Of a stretch of DNA of 7,080 nucleotides, positions 5,246 to 7,080 are shown one piece after another. The stretch spans positions 1-7,080 of the forward strand of contig RKAN01000051.1 in the NCBI GenBank assembly GCA_014845975.1, in the 5' to 3' direction. This DNA is from a bacterium (GTDB lineage Bacteria > Bacillota_I > Bacilli_A > RF39 > UBA660). The notes beneath the pieces were generated by a model, which made no database searches, was not told the DNA's origin, and worked only from the letters and a program-made list of their open reading frames with translations. The translations under genes were made by a program, and so were the position numbers. Within the stretch, counting starts at the first letter, position 1, and each line of letters begins with the position of its first letter.

Positions 5246-6847
5246 ATGAAAACAAAAGGATTTACATTTGTAGAATTATTAGTCGTAATGTCTTTCATTG
5301 GAATCATTGCAATGATCGTTGTACCAAACATAGCGGGTCTTATGAAACAAGTAGATGAAAATAAATATAAATCTTTCTTGAATGATGTTTATTTGGCAAC
5401 AGAAGCTTATATTCAAAAAAATTCTAGTACATATACATCTTTGCAAAATGGTGGAACAGAGTATGTTTACTTATCACAATTAGTAAATTCAAAACTTTTA
5501 AAATCTACAGTTGTAAATCCGAAAAAAAATGAAACAATTGAAAAAGAATTAGACTATACCATAATTGTTACTAAAAATGAAGACTCAGGTTATCGTTATG
5601 AATTAGTAGAAGAAAAGTTGACAGTGTATAAAGAGACAATCTTAAATGGAACAGATCCTATTATTAAGGGAGATTTAGTAGCTGTAACAATTGAGAATGA
5701 TGGAACTGTAAAAAAAGCCAATTTAAAAAGTAAATGGTATAGTTATGAGAATAAGAAGTGGGCAAATGCGGTAATATTAAAAGATAAAACAGTAACGTAT
5801 AGTGATAATGACACAATACCAGAAGAAAACATAGAAAGTTATTTTGTATGGATACCAAAATATCAATATAAATTATTTGATTTAGGAAACTATACTAGTA
5901 CTATTAGTAGTAAACCAACAACAAGTATAGCGCACACTATAGAAATTGTATTTGGAACAGAAACAACAAGTGATAAAAAAGATGGGGAATGTACAACACC
6001 AATGACAAGTGGAGCAACAGGAAATTGTAAAATAGGAGATTATATGACTCATCCAGCATTTTTAAGTCTGAATACGAATGGAATCTGGGTAGGAAAATTT
6101 GAAACAACAGGAAGTACAAGTGAAATTACAATAAAACCAAATCATACGTCATTAAGAAATCAAACAGTAAGAACATTTTTTGAACTTTCCTATAACTATA
6201 ATAGGAATTTAGATAGTCATATGATGAAAAATACAGAATGGGGGGCAGTAGCGTATTTATCACATTCAAAATATGGAATTAATGGAGAAATAAACATTAA
6301 TAATAATTCAAGGTATCTAACAGGATATAGTGCGGTAGAAGGAACCAATCAAACAAGCTATCCAGGGACATCCGGAATAACAGAAGATATCACAAAACCC
6401 TATAATACCGAAACAGGATATAAAGCAAGTACAACAGGAAATATTACAGGAATTTATGATATGTCAGGTGGATCTAACGAATATATAGCAGCGTATATGT
6501 CTAGTCAATATGGAAGTAGTGGATTTGATGAAACAACAATTCAAAATTATGATTCAAAGTATTTTGATATTTATTTATCTAATTCAACAGTAACTAGTTA
6601 TAATAACAGAATACTAGGAGATGCAACAGGAGAAATGGGACCATTTTATTCCTTTAAAGATGGTGACGAAATAAATCGACGTCACAATAGCTGGTATAGT
6701 GATATGTCTGATTTTATGAGTTCTTCTTATCCATTTATTGTCAGAGGTGGTGGATATAATAATGGAGTTTTAACGGGAACATTATATTTTCATCAAAATG
6801 ATGGTACTAGTAATATAGATTGTGGATTGCGTCTTGTGTTAGATTAA
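5246..6847 (+). CDS. Pseudopilin-type surface protein with C-terminal FGE / C-type-lectin-like domain
   Basis: The N-terminus MKTKG-FTFVELLVVMSF is a classic type IV prepilin (class III) signal. A prepilin peptidase would cut after Gly5 and methylate Phe6, Glu10 is the conserved Glu at +5, and the hydrophobic helix runs to about residue 29. Residues ~30-125 look like a pilin-type body and ~130-195 a linker. Residues ~200-533 resemble the formylglycine-generating-enzyme / C-type-lectin-like fold seen in many gut Firmicute surface proteins: WIPKYQY (202-208), HPAF...GIWVGKFETTG (~269-289), NTEWGAVAYLS (329-339), GIYDMSGGSNEYI (402-414), FIVRGGGYNNG (497-507) and the terminal GLRLVLD. Enzyme activity is not implied; adhesion or ligand binding is more likely. 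ATG at 5246, with AGGTG five bases upstream, is preferred to TTG at 5201, which would prepend 15 residues before the signal. At 533 residues it is far larger than a typical major pilin. Confidence 0.85.
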   Translation: MKTKGFTFVELLVVMSFIGIIAMIVVPNIAGLMKQVDENKYKSFLNDVYLATEAYIQKNSSTYTSLQNGGTEYVYLSQLVNSKLLKSTVVNPKKNETIEKELDYTIIVTKNEDSGYRYELVEEKLTVYKETILNGTDPIIKGDLVAVTIENDGTVKKANLKSKWYSYENKKWANAVILKDKTVTYSDNDTIPEENIESYFVWIPKYQYKLFDLGNYTSTISSKPTTSIAHTIEIVFGTETTSDKKDGECTTPMTSGATGNCKIGDYMTHPAFLSLNTNGIWVGKFETTGSTSEITIKPNHTSLRNQTVRTFFELSYNYNRNLDSHMMKNTEWGAVAYLSHSKYGINGEININNNSRYLTGYSAVEGTNQTSYPGTSGITEDITKPYNTETGYKASTTGNITGIYDMSGGSNEYIAAYMSSQYGSSGFDETTIQNYDSKYFDIYLSNSTVTSYNNRILGDATGEMGPFYSFKDGDEINRRHNSWYSDMSDFMSSSYPFIVRGGGYNNGVLTGTLYFHQNDGTSNIDCGLRLVLD

Positions 6848-6877
6848 AACTATAATGAAATTCATTATAGTTTTTTT
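6846..6877 (+). terminator. Rho-independent terminator of the large pseudopilin gene
   Basis: A 12-base stem pairs 6846-6857 (AAAACTATAATG) with 6863-6874, leaving a loop of 5 bases (6858-6862), and a run of seven T's spans 6871-6877. It overlaps the last bases of the TAA stop. Confidence 0.88.
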
Positions 6878-6891
6878 AGATTACAGATACC

Positions 6892-6920
6892 TTGCTAAAT
6901 AGACAAAAAAGTTATAAAAT
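6892..6920 (+). promoter_or_regulatory. Probable promoter of the second prepilin gene
   Basis: TTGCTA (6892-6897, 4 of 6) and TAAAAT (6915-6920, 5 of 6) are 17 bases apart, between the preceding terminator and the next start. An overlapping TATAAA at 6913-6918 is an alternative -10 with a 15-base spacer. Confidence 0.5.
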
Positions 6921-6945
6921 AATATTACTGAGGATAGGTGTTAAA

Positions 6946-7080
6946 ATGAAAAAAGGATTTACAATGATAGAACTTTTAGCCGTGTTTACTCTTACAGGAA
7001 TTATTTTGTTAATTTCATTTCCACAAATAACATCATTATTAAAAAAATCAAACGAGGAAGAATATCAAACATTTTTAAAT
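6946..7080 (+). CDS. Second prepilin-like protein, N-terminal part only
   Basis: The 45 visible residues start MKKG-FTMIELLAVFTLTG. Prepilin peptidase would cut after Gly4, Glu9 is the +5 glutamate, and a hydrophobic helix extends to about residue 28, ending at the SFPQI region. Residues after this (LLKKSNEEEYQTFLN) parallel KQVDENKYKSFLN of the upstream pseudopilin, so the two genes are paralogous at least at the N-terminus. The start is supported by AGGTG (6936-6940) five bases before ATG, the same arrangement as in the upstream gene. The rest lies beyond the window, so the C-terminal domain is unknown. Such genes belong to type IV pilus or competence-type pseudopilin systems. Confidence 0.9.
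   Translation, partial: MKKGFTMIELLAVFTLTGIILLISFPQITSLLKKSNEEEYQTFLN

Noticed and set aside
5840..6847. Genuine formylglycine-generating enzyme activity for the pseudopilin C-terminal domain
   Set aside because: Only fold-level motifs are present, no sulfatase neighbour is seen, and the prepilin anchor fits a binding module better.

Overview
The window is strongly A+T-rich. It has clear Shine-Dalgarno sites, a sortase-type surface protein, a canonical ClpP and two type IV pilin-like genes. This points to a low-GC Gram-positive (Bacillota; the Bacilli / Erysipelotrichia / uncultured Mollicutes-like gut lineages fit best, by inference). Every tryptophan I checked is TGG, and TGA is used only as a stop, so the standard bacterial code applies rather than the Mycoplasma code.

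Layout. (1) 1-727, plus strand: the C-terminal part of a wall-anchored surface protein. It has one prealbumin-like domain, an acidic 12-residue repeat, a degenerate LPNTY sorting signal and a membrane anchor. It has no signal peptide, and a T7 run at the very left edge may hide a frameshift from a longer upstream gene. (2) 728-1329, minus strand: clpP, convergent with (1) and sharing a bidirectional hairpin terminator with it. (3) 1330-1515: divergent intergenic region with a good promoter for the rightward operon and weak dyads of possible regulatory use. (4) 1516-5155: an apparent operon of a TGS/ThrRS-like nucleoside kinase, a small unknown ORF, a truncated GAPDH-like ORF and an intact gap gene. 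The ORFs overlap by ATGA or lie 15 bases apart, and a hairpin terminator closes the unit. (5) 5201-7080: two separately promoted and terminated prepilin-like genes. The first is a large pseudopilin with a C-terminal formylglycine-generating-enzyme-like / C-type-lectin-like domain; the second runs off the right edge.

The most unusual structure is in region 4. Bases 3408-3992 and 3999-4642 are adjacent head-to-tail copies of one unit: the 3' tail of the small unknown gene followed by the 5' half of gap. The middle ORF (3540-4142) is therefore a chimera of an N-terminal GAPDH piece, lacking the catalytic cysteine, joined to a second copy of the unknown gene's lysine-rich tail. It has stayed open for 200 codons and is still coupled by ATGA to the intact gap gene. 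I see no CRISPR array, transposase, tRNA or rRNA, and I do not claim a complete new defence or mobile system here.
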